Assembly: GCA_029940235.1 (NCBI GenBank)
Contig: JAOZRI010000003.1
Coordinates: forward strand, 1-24,927
Reading direction: 5' to 3'
Length of the DNA stretch: 24,927 nt
From: Desulfobacula sp.
GTDB lineage: Bacteria > Desulfobacterota > Desulfobacteria > Desulfobacterales > Desulfobacteraceae
In this document: in pieces, positions 16,778 through 24,842 of the stretch
How the letters are laid out: each line of letters opens with the position of its first letter
Numbering within the stretch: position 1 is the stretch's first letter
Notes under the pieces: generated by a model
The model's input: only the letters and a program-made list of their open reading frames with translations
Databases searched by the model: none
Told to the model about the DNA's origin: nothing
Position numbers and translations under genes: made by a program

Positions 16778-17996
16778 TCCATTGCCACAATCCTTTCCTG
16801 TACACTCCTTTGAACCTTCATCCAGGCTTGTATCGAATTGTTTATCAAACCCTCTGTCTAAAAAAGGGGCAATTTATATTCATATCCCTTTTTGCATTCA
16901 AAAGTGCATTTATTGTGATTTTTATTCAAAAACCGATCTCTCTTTGATTCCTGATTATATAACAACCCTTGTAAAAGAGATTAAAAAAAGGTCTGAATCG
17001 CAAAACAATATAAACACAATATATTTTGGTGGTGGAACTCCTTCGCTTCTCTCCATCGGGCAGGTTGATCTATTATTGCATACCATTAAAGATACTTTTT
17101 CAATTGCATCAAATGCTGAAATAAGTTTTGAAATTAACCCAGGAACCGTTGATTTAAAGTATCTTGAAAAGTTAAGAAATATTGGAATTAACAGGCTGAG
17201 TATTGGTGTACAGTCATTTAATGATGACAAATTAAAATTTTTAAAAAGAATCCACTCTGCTGATGATGCCCTCAGGGCAATTGACCATGCAAGAAAAGCA
17301 AGATTTATCAATATAAGTTTTGATCTGATTTATGGTCTTCCTTGTGAGACTAAATCAATGTGGCTCAAGGATCTTGAAAAGGCAGTTACTATGGAACCTG
17401 CCCATCTTTCGTGCTATATGCTCACAATTGAACCCTTAACTGCCCTGGATAAAAAAGTCACAACAGGCACAATAACTCCCCTTGATAACACATTCATGAC
17501 CCTGTTGTTTAAACATACTGCCAAAGTTTTAAATAATTTTGGTTTTGACCATTATGAGATTTCAAGCTTTGCAAAAAATAGATCAACAAGGTCTAAACAT
17601 AATTCACAATACTGGAATATGACTCCATACTTTGGATTTGGAGCAGCTGCTCACTCCTATGATGGCAAAAAAAGAGCCTGGAATCATAAAAGCATTAAAA
17701 ATTATATGAAAGATATAAATTCTGGCAGACTGCCCGTTGAAGGCTCTGAAATCCTTGACTTAAAGCAAAAAAAACTTGAAACAATTATGCTCAGGCTTCG
17801 CACCCTTGAAGGCATTGATATAAAAAAATATAAGTCACAATTTAATATAAATTTTAAGGAAGAATTCAAGGATATCATAAAGAGTGTGCAGGACAATGCC
17901 TTTGGATGTCTTAGCCATGATAGCTTTGCCCTGAATCTTGAAGGTAAAATTAGACTTGATAATATAATAGAAATATTTGCCAAAAAGATTCTATGA
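16770..17996 (+). CDS. hemW: HemW-type radical SAM protein (heme chaperone, formerly HemN-like)
   Basis: A 408-residue protein with IYIHIPFCIQKCIYCDF (Cx3Cx2C at C42, C46, C49), then GGGTPS (~87-92), RLSIGVQSFNDDKLKFLKR and a C-terminal HemN_C-type domain. The residue two after the last cysteine is F instead of a fourth C, which separates HemW from true coproporphyrinogen dehydrogenase HemN. HemW binds heme and delivers it to respiratory proteins. The 33 residues before the core are variable. TTG 16770 is the only start upstream of the core that I can place, it overlaps the radical SAM gene end and its ribosome site is weak; TTG 16782 is an alternative. It ends 32 bases from convergent selB with no obvious terminator. 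Confidence 0.88.
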   Translation: MSDPLPQSFPVHSFEPSSRLVSNCLSNPLSKKGAIYIHIPFCIQKCIYCDFYSKTDLSLIPDYITTLVKEIKKRSESQNNINTIYFGGGTPSLLSIGQVDLLLHTIKDTFSIASNAEISFEINPGTVDLKYLEKLRNIGINRLSIGVQSFNDDKLKFLKRIHSADDALRAIDHARKARFINISFDLIYGLPCETKSMWLKDLEKAVTMEPAHLSCYMLTIEPLTALDKKVTTGTITPLDNTFMTLLFKHTAKVLNNFGFDHYEISSFAKNRSTRSKHNSQYWNMTPYFGFGAAAHSYDGKKRAWNHKSIKNYMKDINSGRLPVEGSEILDLKQKKLETIMLRLRTLEGIDIKKYKSQFNINFKEEFKDIIKSVQDNAFGCLSHDSFALNLEGKIRLDNIIEIFAKKIL

Positions 17997-18028
17997 AAAT
18001 ATGAAGAGTGCTGCCTATTAAGTAATCT

Positions 18029-19945
18029 CTATCGCCTTTGTCTCAATTGTCTTGTATCACCCACACGTATGGTAACTTTAATGGAATCAAAATATTCAAT
18101 TAAAGGAATAAGAAATTTTCTTGAAACCTGTGCAATCCCTTTAAATTCAGGAGTGGTCATGGATTCATTAGTTTTCAAAAATTTTACAAGTTTTTGCTCT
18201 AGACTGCTGATCTCAGTGGCATTAAAATAGAGATCATCCTTTGTTTTTATAATGGATTTTTCATCAATGAGCATATTCAGAACATCTATGGAAGTCTTTT
18301 TATCAATATCAAGATCCTGGCAGATTGACCTGAAAAAAGGTGGTGTCAAGCCGGAATTTTCATAGATTTTTTTGATTTTTTCTTTGACTTCATGCTGATC
18401 TACCTGAAGGGCTATTTTATGATCTGATAATTTTATAATATTTTTATCAAGTATAACAAGGTTTTCCTTAGCCAATTTTGTGAACAGAATATTGAAAAAA
18501 CGAATATCATTAATATACTGGAATTTAGATTTAAGTTCCTGGGTTGGCATGCCGTCTTTTAAGGGATTATGTGTATGAAATATTGCAAGCTGATCAAGAA
18601 TTTTTTCTTTAAAATCATTAAAAAAAGATCCTGAAACAAAGATCTGTTTCTCCTTATCTGTCTGGACAATATCCTGTCTTGCCAGTAGTTTTTGTAAACT
18701 TGATTTAAGTTTTTTATCAGGGATGTTCGTCATTACACGAAGATTAGAAAAGCTAAGTCCATGATACCCCTTTAAAGATAAAAAGAAAGAGATAGTCTGT
18801 TCCATATCATTATCAAGGAGTTTAGTAAGCCCTGCGATTACATTTTCATCAAATAATTTATGTTTTTGTGAGGCTGGATTTAATATGGCACCCCCACCAA
18901 TGGTTTTTACAGGTGAATAACTTCGGATTACATATCGATCATCCTTGATGCAGCATACAGGTAATTCAAGTCGAAACTGGACAGGGGCATCACTGCCCGG
19001 CATCAACTCTTTTCTGTCAAGCAGAATTAAATATCCGAGTATCTCGCTTGTGCCTGAATGAAACCGTATTCTTGTTCTGCTTTTTAATGGTTTGGCATTA
19101 CTTTTTATGTAATGAAAATGAGCATCCACCATATAGCTTTCAATAAGAGCATCGGGCTGGGACAAAATATCTCCACGCATGATTGATTCTTTATCAAGTC
19201 CCTGAAAGTTAATGGCAGTTCTTGTTCCGGCAGCCGCTGTCTCTACAGAGGAGCTGTGCACTTGAATTCCCCTTACTTTTGAGACTATTTGTCTTGGATA
19301 AATCATAATTTCATTTCCAACATTAATACTGCCGGAAGTCAGAGTTCCTGTAATCACAGTGCCAAACCCTTTCATGGAAAATACACGATCAACAGGCAGT
19401 CTGAAAATAGAAGAAAACTCTCTTTTAGGAATGCTGCTGCAGATGGTTTCAAGGGTAGAAATAAATTTATCTATTCCCTCACCAGTGATGGAAGAGAGAG
19501 CAATAACAGGTTTATCTTCAAGAAAAGTACCCTGCACAAAATCGTTTATGTCCTCCAGGGCAAGTTCGAGAAGATCTTCATCCACCATATCTGTTTTGGT
19601 CAGGGCAACAACTCCATGTTCAACTCCCATTAGATTGCAGATTTCCATGTGCTCTCTTGTCTGGGGCATGACTCCTTCATCTGCTGCTATTACCATTGTT
19701 ACCACATCAATGCCACTGGATCCTGCCACCATATTCTTCACAAATTTTTCATGCCCGGGCATATCCACAATACCGATATGCTGCCCATTGGGCAGATCAA
19801 GTGATGCAAATCCAAGTTCAATGGTGATTCCCCGCTCTTTTTCCTCTTTAAGGCGGTCGGTCTCAACTCCGGTTAAAGCTTTGACAAGGCTTGTTTTACC
19901 ATGATCAATGTGTCCTGCAGTCCCGAGAATAATATTTTGTTCCAA
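18029..19945 (-). CDS. selB: Selenocysteine-specific translation elongation factor SelB
   Basis: A 638-residue SelB. The N-terminal GTPase is complete: GHIDHGKT (11-18), the [16 protein letters not shown] switch I region, DMPGHEK (61-67) and TKTD (116-119). Domains II and III follow ([18 protein letters not shown] and [17 protein letters not shown]), then C-terminal winged-helix domains (~350-638) that bind the SECIS hairpin of selenoprotein mRNA. SelB brings Sec-tRNA to UGA codons. The protein ends in a basic tail. The start is TTG, with GAGGA about 10 bases upstream. selA, selD and selC are not in the window, and no UGA-interrupted gene was found. A small membrane-protein gene precedes it on the same strand with a 119-base gap. 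Confidence 0.95.
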   Translation of the reverse strand: MEQNIILGTAGHIDHGKTSLVKALTGVETDRLKEEKERGITIELGFASLDLPNGQHIGIVDMPGHEKFVKNMVAGSSGIDVVTMVIAADEGVMPQTREHMEICNLMGVEHGVVALTKTDMVDEDLLELALEDINDFVQGTFLEDKPVIALSSITGEGIDKFISTLETICSSIPKREFSSIFRLPVDRVFSMKGFGTVITGTLTSGSINVGNEIMIYPRQIVSKVRGIQVHSSSVETAAAGTRTAINFQGLDKESIMRGDILSQPDALIESYMVDAHFHYIKSNAKPLKSRTRIRFHSGTSEILGYLILLDRKELMPGSDAPVQFRLELPVCCIKDDRYVIRSYSPVKTIGGGAILNPASQKHKLFDENVIAGLTKLLDNDMEQTISFFLSLKGYHGLSFSNLRVMTNIPDKKLKSSLQKLLARQDIVQTDKEKQIFVSGSFFNDFKEKILDQLAIFHTHNPLKDGMPTQELKSKFQYINDIRFFNILFTKLAKENLVILDKNIIKLSDHKIALQVDQHEVKEKIKKIYENSGLTPPFFRSICQDLDIDKKTSIDVLNMLIDEKSIIKTKDDLYFNATEISSLEQKLVKFLKTNESMTTPEFKGIAQVSRKFLIPLIEYFDSIKVTIRVGDTRQLRQRR

Positions 19946-20064
19946 TTTTAAAATATCCTCAATCTATAGCTGATTTATATGAAAGAACTAACTTGTATTG
20001 CTATCACTCTTTAATTATTTGTTGTTTATAATCATTGCCTGCTGCTTCTACAGTAAGATTTCTC

Positions 20065-20229
20065 TTATTTTTTTCTGAAAAAGGTCATTCCATATGCCAG
20101 GCCAACCAGAATAACTCCTGTAATAACTCCATGGAAAATGGTCCATTCCGGCCGGAACATCCGTATAAGGAGGATACCAAATACAACTCCTAAGATAAGC
20201 CTTACAATAAAGATTAATAAAGTATTCAT
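20065..20229 (-). CDS. Small two-helix membrane protein of unknown function
   Basis: A 54-residue hydrophobic protein, MNTLLIFIVRLILGVVFGILLI followed by RMFRPEWTIFHG and a second helix VITGVILVGLAYGMTFFRKK. The two predicted membrane segments (~3-21 and ~34-50) have positive charges at the turn and at the C-terminus. I choose ATG 20229 because an AGGA lies about 8 bases upstream; longer forms would extend into the repeat at 20264-20379. I do not recognise the family. It may be co-transcribed with selB, but that gives no clear functional hint. Its reality is supported by the ribosome site, charge pattern and conserved-looking tail, but no homology search could be run. Confidence 0.6.
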   Translation of the reverse strand: MNTLLIFIVRLILGVVFGILLIRMFRPEWTIFHGVITGVILVGLAYGMTFFRKK

Positions 20230-20263
20230 AAAAAAATCCTGTTGATAAATTCCTAATTTCAAT

Positions 20264-20379
20264 AACCGCCATGTACCGGGTTTGAGTATTACCACACAAT
20301 ACCCTGGTTTCTGACCTTCAGGTTAAAGGGCAGAAACCAAAGCATGAAAGAATCAATACTGCTATCTGCTCTTTTATAT
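20264..20379 (+). repeat. Structured interspersed repeat, copy B
   Basis: A second copy of the element at 15496-15594, with the same blocks in order plus about 17-20 extra bases in the middle. The insertion creates a long hairpin. TGGTTTCTG (20305-20313) pairs with CAGAAACCA (20331-20339), and CCTT (20315-20318) with AAGG (20326-20329), giving 13 pairs with one mismatch. It lies between a minus-strand small gene and tRNA-His, again in a divergent intergenic region. Confidence 0.75.
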
Positions 20380-20480
20380 AAATATGGTTTAATAATTTTT
20401 TAAACCAATTTGATCCTCTGGGATCATAGTCAAACAGGGTTTGAAAATCAATGTTAAAGAAAATCTTATTGAAAAAACTA

Positions 20481-20509
20481 TTGAAAAACAGATATGATTC
20501 TGATAAAAA
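20481..20509 (+). promoter_or_regulatory. Possible promoter of tRNA-His
   Basis: TTGAAA (20481-20486) is followed after 15-17 bases by an AT-rich GATAAAAA (20502-20509). A start near 20515 would be just before the tRNA. The -10 is imprecise, so this is tentative. Confidence 0.3.
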
Positions 20510-20523
20510 GGTTCTTTTATTGT

Positions 20524-20600
20524 GGTGGGTGTAGCTCAGTTGGTAGAGCGCTAGGTTGTGGTCCTGGATGTCGAGGGTTCAAGCCCCTTCACTCACCCCA
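20524..20600 (+). tRNA. tRNA-His (anticodon GTG), CCA encoded
   Basis: A complete cloverleaf. The acceptor GTGGGTG (20525-20531) pairs with CACTCAC (20590-20596) with one G-U. The D arm is GCTCAGTTGGTAGAGC, the anticodon stem CTAGG/CCTGG has loop TTGTGGT (anticodon GTG), and the T arm is GAGGG-TTCAAGC-CCCTT. The extra G at 20524 facing C 20597 is the G-1 identity element of histidine tRNA. The 3' CCA is encoded. A hairpin terminator follows 33 bases later. Confidence 0.97.
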
Positions 20601-20632
20601 TTTTTATAAAGTTATTAGAACCAGGATTTTTG

Positions 20633-20668
20633 AAGCCCGAAACTCAACATGATTGAGACTCGGGCTTT
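20633..20668 (+). terminator. Hairpin terminator after tRNA-His
   Basis: AAGCCCGA (20633-20640) pairs with TCGGGCTT (20660-20667), and CTCAA (20643-20647) with TTGAG (20653-20657), with a small internal loop and a 5-base apical loop. The T-tract after it is short, so some read-through into the peptidyl-prolyl isomerase gene is possible. Confidence 0.65.
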
Positions 20669-20730
20669 GTATTATGGATAAGTGATTAGATCAAAGTAGC
20701 TGAAAAACAGCCCAAAAGGAGCCAGACAAA

Positions 20731-21750
20731 ATGGATTCATTAAAAAAAAATATTTTACTATTAAGTCTTTTGTTGTTATTGCCTGGAATATCATTTTCTA
20801 AAGACCTTGAAAAAGGTTTATATGCGCAATTTGATACAACCAAAGGCACAATAACCGCCAGACTTTATTATAAACAGGTACCCATGACTGTTATCAATTT
20901 TGCAGGCCTTGCCCAGGGGAGTATTGACTCCAACCAGGAACCTGGAAAAAAATATTATGATGGACTTGTTTTCCACAGAGTGATCAAGGATTTTATGATC
21001 CAGGGTGGTGATCCCACAGGAACAGGCAGGGGCGGACCTGGATATAAATTTCCAGATGAATTTGTTGATAAATTAAAACATGATTCCCCAGGTATCCTTT
21101 CTATGGCCAATTCCGGTCCTGGCACCAATGGAAGTCAGTTTTTTATAACCCATAAAGCAACTCCCTGGCTTGATAAGAAGCATACTGTATTTGGTAAAGT
21201 CATTAAAGGCCAGGATATAGTAAATAAGATTCAAAAGGGTGACAAGATAATCACCTTGACAATTTTTAGAATAGGCAAAGATGCAGAGGCATTTAAAACA
21301 GATCAGGCAAGTTTTGACGCATTGTTAGATAAAATGGAAGGGCAAAAAAGAGTGGAAGAAAAAGAAAAAATGGCAGAATTTGAGACAGCAATGCTCAAGG
21401 AGTATCCAGATGCAGTAAAAGAAAAATCTGGTCTCATGTATGTGTTAAAAGAAAAAGGATCAGGTGAAAAACCTGCAAATGGAAGTAAGGTAAAAGTCCA
21501 CTATACTGGTAAATTCGTTGATGGGAAAGTTTTTGATTCTTCCATTGAACGGGGTAAACCAATAGAGTTTGCCGTTGGAGTAGGTCAGGTTATCAAAGGT
21601 TGGGATCAAGCCATTGTAACCATGAAAAAAGGCGAAAAAAGAATTTTATTGATTCCATACTGGCTTGCCTATGGAAAGAATGGTTATCCCGGCGCCATCC
21701 CGCCTGAATCACATCTTATTTTTGATGTGGAACTCATTGATTTTAAATAG
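20731..21750 (+). CDS. Exported cyclophilin-FKBP fusion peptidyl-prolyl isomerase (dual-family immunophilin)
   Basis: A 339-residue exported protein. The N-terminal signal segment is [19 protein letters not shown]; no lipobox cysteine is seen, so release into the periplasm is likely. Residues ~28-185 are a cyclophilin: [15 protein letters not shown] (R83, F88, Q91), NGSQFFIT and W146 in PWLD. A charged linker (~190-232) probably forms a helix. Residues ~233-339 are an FKBP: VKVHYTG (Y258), VFDSS (F268, D269), [10 protein letters not shown] (W291), LAYG (Y314) and a C-terminal FDVELIDF. Active-site residues of both folds are present, so both domains may catalyse proline isomerisation during periplasmic protein folding. 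A ribosome site AGGAG is about 10 bases from the ATG. It lies alone between tRNA-His and the TetR gene. Confidence 0.92.
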   Translation: MDSLKKNILLLSLLLLLPGISFSKDLEKGLYAQFDTTKGTITARLYYKQVPMTVINFAGLAQGSIDSNQEPGKKYYDGLVFHRVIKDFMIQGGDPTGTGRGGPGYKFPDEFVDKLKHDSPGILSMANSGPGTNGSQFFITHKATPWLDKKHTVFGKVIKGQDIVNKIQKGDKIITLTIFRIGKDAEAFKTDQASFDALLDKMEGQKRVEEKEKMAEFETAMLKEYPDAVKEKSGLMYVLKEKGSGEKPANGSKVKVHYTGKFVDGKVFDSSIERGKPIEFAVGVGQVIKGWDQAIVTMKKGEKRILLIPYWLAYGKNGYPGAIPPESHLIFDVELIDFK

Positions 21751-21904
21751 TAGTGAGATGTAAATAATGAGTTGTAATTCATGTCGGCTTGATTGTATCA
21801 AATAATTATTTCTTCAAATATAATAAAAACTATTGTTAATGTAAGTATCTGAAAAATAGCAATAAATATATTTTAAAATAAAATATACAATAAAAATTAA
21901 CTGC

Positions 21905-21949
21905 TTGACATTTATAAAACTCTTTTGTTAAATACTGAATAGTTATTCA
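21905..21949 (+). promoter_or_regulatory. Promoter plus palindromic operator candidate before the TetR gene
   Basis: TTGACA (21905-21910), 17 bases, TTAAAT (21928-21933). Immediately downstream TGAATAGTTATTCA (21936-21949) is a perfect 6+2+6 inverted repeat covering the predicted start of transcription. This is the usual site of autorepression by TetR-family regulators. The elements are seen; autoregulation is inferred. Confidence 0.6.
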
Positions 21950-21976
21950 TTATTTATAGATAAGGTGGATGTAAAT

Positions 21977-22582
21977 TTGTTAAAACTTAAATCAAAACAG
22001 CAGAAAAACAGATCAGAAAAATATAATAATATTTTAGATAGTGCAGGTGCTGTATTCGCACAATACGGGTTTCACAAGGCAACCATATCCCAGATAGCAT
22101 CACAGGCTGGTGTGGCTGATGGAACACTCTATCTCTATTTTAAAAATAAAGAAGACATTCTATTTCAGTTTGCAAATTTTAAAACAGATCAAGTGTTCAA
22201 GAAAATGCATTCTGCCGTAAAAAAAGGTAAAAATGCAGAAGAGAAACTGCGTAATTTAATAAGGTGTCATCTTTCAGAATTCCAGAACGATAAAAACATG
22301 GCAATTATTTTTCAGTCAGAGGTAAGATATCTGAGGGATATGGAGTCTCAAATTAAAGATATATCAAAAATGTATCTTGACCTGTTATCTGATATTATTG
22401 AGCTCGGACAGATTGAAGGAAGCATGCGCAAAGATCTTTTTGTCGGCCTTGTAAAGAGGTTTATTCTTGGTGCTGTGGAAGGTGTTATTAATACCTGGTT
22501 ATCAGCTGATGGCAGGTATGACCTTGTTCCCATGGCAGACCCCCTTGTGGAACTTTATCTTACAGGTGTTAAAGGTAAATAG
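21977..22582 (+). CDS. TetR-family transcriptional regulator (fatty-acid/acyl-CoA type likely)
   Basis: A 201-residue repressor with the TetR helix-turn-helix in the first quarter (ILDSAGAVFAQYGFHKATISQIASQAGVADGTLYLYFKNKEDIL). The C-terminal ligand and dimer domain looks like that of FadR/YsiA-type members (FQSEVRYLRDMESQIKDISKMYLDLLSDII). I choose TTG 21977 because AAGGTGG lies 8 bases upstream; the GTG at 21965 would add four residues but has no ribosome site. A palindrome over its own promoter suggests autoregulation. The next genes encode an ETF-linked oxidoreductase and EtfB, so a ligand such as an acyl-CoA is a reasonable inference but not shown. Confidence 0.85.
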   Translation: MLKLKSKQQKNRSEKYNNILDSAGAVFAQYGFHKATISQIASQAGVADGTLYLYFKNKEDILFQFANFKTDQVFKKMHSAVKKGKNAEEKLRNLIRCHLSEFQNDKNMAIIFQSEVRYLRDMESQIKDISKMYLDLLSDIIELGQIEGSMRKDLFVGLVKRFILGAVEGVINTWLSADGRYDLVPMADPLVELYLTGVKGK

Positions 22583-22642
22583 GTATTGCTAAATTTCATA
22601 CAGTAGATGAATGCAATATAATAGTTAAATATGGCTTTTTGC

Positions 22643-22684
22643 TTGACGTGTTCTTTCATCTTTATTAGATTTCAATGTTTTGAA
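22643..22684 (+). promoter_or_regulatory. Promoter before the ETF-linked oxidoreductase gene
   Basis: TTGACG (22643-22648), 17 bases, TAGATT (22666-22671). Starting at 22671, TTCAATGTTTTGAA forms a 5+4+5 inverted repeat that could be an operator. It does not share the same half-site order as the repeat before the TetR gene, so common control is unproven. Confidence 0.45.
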
Positions 22685-22717
22685 TTTTTAAGATAAATAT
22701 TTTGGAGGTAAAGAAGT

Positions 22718-24784
22718 ATGACTTCAATAATTGGTCCAGCAAGTTTTAAATTATTTGGGATTTTTCCCACAGTAATACTGTCATTTATTATACCCATCAT
22801 TGGAATAGGATTGTTTTCATATATAATGGCAAGGCGTATTGCACCCCTTGTAAGGGCAAATCCTGATAATAGATTTGATAATATTGCCCTGCGCCTTAAA
22901 AACCTTTTTATTGTCTGGCTTGGGCAGATCAGACAACCCAGGTATATGTTGGCGGGCGTACTTCATATCTGTATTTTTTTTGGGTTTCTTGTTTTATCCA
23001 TACGCTCCTCCTCCCTTGTTATTGTCGGTCTTGCTGACGGATTTGTTTTACCGGGATTTGGTGGGACTTTTGGTAGTATCTATAATTTTTTCAAAGACTA
23101 TGCAGCCACCATTGTTCTTATTGCCTGTATAATTGCTGCTGTCAGAAGGGGTATCTACAAACCTGCGCGATACGCAGTGCCTGAAAAATATGGTCATGAC
23201 CATACATCAGAAGCTGTTTTTGTCCTTGGTATTATTTCAGTTCTAATGATTTCTGAAAGCCTTTTTGAAGCAGCCCAGGTTGTAAGTGTTGCTCACCATA
23301 CCGGGCATACTCATTTTTTGGCTCCCCTCTCCCTTGTCTGGATATTCAGGGCAATACTTTCATCAGCTTCTCAAAATGTTCTTCAAGGCTTTCATATTTT
23401 TGCATATTTTGTACACGATATTACCTTTTTCTTTTTTCTTTGTTTTCTACCCCTTGGCAAACATTTTCATGTTATTACATCAATATTTAATGTATTTTTT
23501 ATGCGGGTTAAAAAAGGAAATATCAAACCTGTCATGTATGGAGTTACAGATGAGCAGTTAGATGATCTTGAATCCTTTGGAGTTAAAAAACTTGAGGATT
23601 TTACATGGAAACATATGCTGGATTTTTATTCATGTGCAGATTGCGGCAGGTGTTCTGATCAATGCCCTGCAAATGCAGTTTCCAGACCCCTGTCTCCAAG
23701 ATTTATTACTATTAAGGCAAGGGATTTGATGTTTAAAAATTATCCGCTTTCAGGAGAAATCTATAAGAGTAAACTGCTGGTGGAAGATATTTATACAGAG
23801 GATGAAATATGGTCATGTACCACCTGTGGTGCCTGCGAGCAGGAGTGTCCTCTTGGAATCGAATATATTGATAAAATAGTTGATCTGCGAAGAGGTATGG
23901 TTGATGAAGGAATGGTGCCACAATCTCTGCAAAAACCTTTGAAAGCCCTTGAAAAAAGAGGTAATCCCTATGGAAAAATGGAGAAAAAGAGAGCTGACTG
24001 GGCAAATGATAAGGAATTTAAAGCAAATCATACAATTAAAGACCTTGGTAAAAAAGATACAGCAGATACCCTGTTTTTTGTGGACAGCATCACATCTTAT
24101 GATGATAACCTCCAGGAGATTGCAAGACGAACTTCTATTATTCTTGAAAAAGCAGGAGTCGATTTTGGAATACTTGGTAAAAAAGAGAAAGACAGTGGAA
24201 ATGAGGTCATCAGGTTTGGTGAAGAGATGCTGTATCAGGATTTAAAAGAGCAGAATAGTGCGGCTATTGAGGCAAGTGGCGTCAAACATATAGTAACAGC
24301 CGATCCCCATGCCTATAATGCTTTGAAAAATGATTATGACAATCTTCCTCCTGTTCAACATATCAGTCAGGTGGTTGCCCAGAAAATATCCACAGGCGAG
24401 CTTGATCTTAAACCCTGCATAGATCCTGACAAAGTCTATGTGTATCATGATCCTTGTTATCTTGGACGGCATAATGGTATTTATGAAGATCCAAGGCAGG
24501 CAATGGATGCTATTGATGGATTGACAAGAGTAGAGCTTGAAAAGAGCCGGGATAGATCATTTTGCTGCGGCGGCGGTGGATTGATGCTTTTTTATGAGCC
24601 TGAAGAGGAGACAAGAATGGGAGTTTTAAGAGTTAATATGGCTGCTGAAGCAGGAGCAACTGTAATTGTAACTGCCTGTCCTTTCTGTCTTGTAAATATC
24701 GAAGATGCAATCAAGGTTGCAGGAAAAGAGGGAGAAATAGAAGCTTTGGATTTTACAGAACTTATGGAACAGCACCTTGCATAA
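22718..24784 (+). CDS. Membrane cytochrome b / Fe-S / CCG-domain oxidoreductase linked to ETF (EtfAB:quinone oxidoreductase type)
   Basis: A 688-residue fusion. Residues ~10-265 hold about six membrane helices with histidines (H83, H193/H194, H226, H233) of a NarI-like b-type cytochrome. Two [4Fe-4S] motifs follow: CADCGRCSDQCP (C306-C316) and CTTCGACEQECP (C367-C377). Two heterodisulfide-reductase-type CCG domains come next. CCG-2 is intact: HDPC (C580), SFCCGG (C616-C617), ACPFC (C654, C657). CCG-1 has lost its cysteines: VDS at 455-457, DSGN at 492-495 and DPHA at 529-532 stand where the family normally has C, CCG and CPHC. Such proteins carry electrons from reduced ETF to menaquinone in beta-oxidation or aromatic degradation. 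The ribosome site is GGAGG. It is followed by etfB after 58 bases, which supports the role. Confidence 0.85.
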   Translation: MTSIIGPASFKLFGIFPTVILSFIIPIIGIGLFSYIMARRIAPLVRANPDNRFDNIALRLKNLFIVWLGQIRQPRYMLAGVLHICIFFGFLVLSIRSSSLVIVGLADGFVLPGFGGTFGSIYNFFKDYAATIVLIACIIAAVRRGIYKPARYAVPEKYGHDHTSEAVFVLGIISVLMISESLFEAAQVVSVAHHTGHTHFLAPLSLVWIFRAILSSASQNVLQGFHIFAYFVHDITFFFFLCFLPLGKHFHVITSIFNVFFMRVKKGNIKPVMYGVTDEQLDDLESFGVKKLEDFTWKHMLDFYSCADCGRCSDQCPANAVSRPLSPRFITIKARDLMFKNYPLSGEIYKSKLLVEDIYTEDEIWSCTTCGACEQECPLGIEYIDKIVDLRRGMVDEGMVPQSLQKPLKALEKRGNPYGKMEKKRADWANDKEFKANHTIKDLGKKDTADTLFFVDSITSYDDNLQEIARRTSIILEKAGVDFGILGKKEKDSGNEVIRFGEEMLYQDLKEQNSAAIEASGVKHIVTADPHAYNALKNDYDNLPPVQHISQVVAQKISTGELDLKPCIDPDKVYVYHDPCYLGRHNGIYEDPRQAMDAIDGLTRVELEKSRDRSFCCGGGGLMLFYEPEEETRMGVLRVNMAAEAGATVIVTACPFCLVNIEDAIKVAGKEGEIEALDFTELMEQHLA

Positions 24785-24842
24785 TAATGGGAGCTATCCT
24801 TAATTCAAAATTGAGAATTAAAAATTAAAAAGAGGAGGCAAT

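Noticed and set aside
20230..20299. Longer versions of the small membrane protein starting up to 20299
   Set aside because: The extra residues are translated from the repeat, and the ribosome site is in front of ATG 20229.
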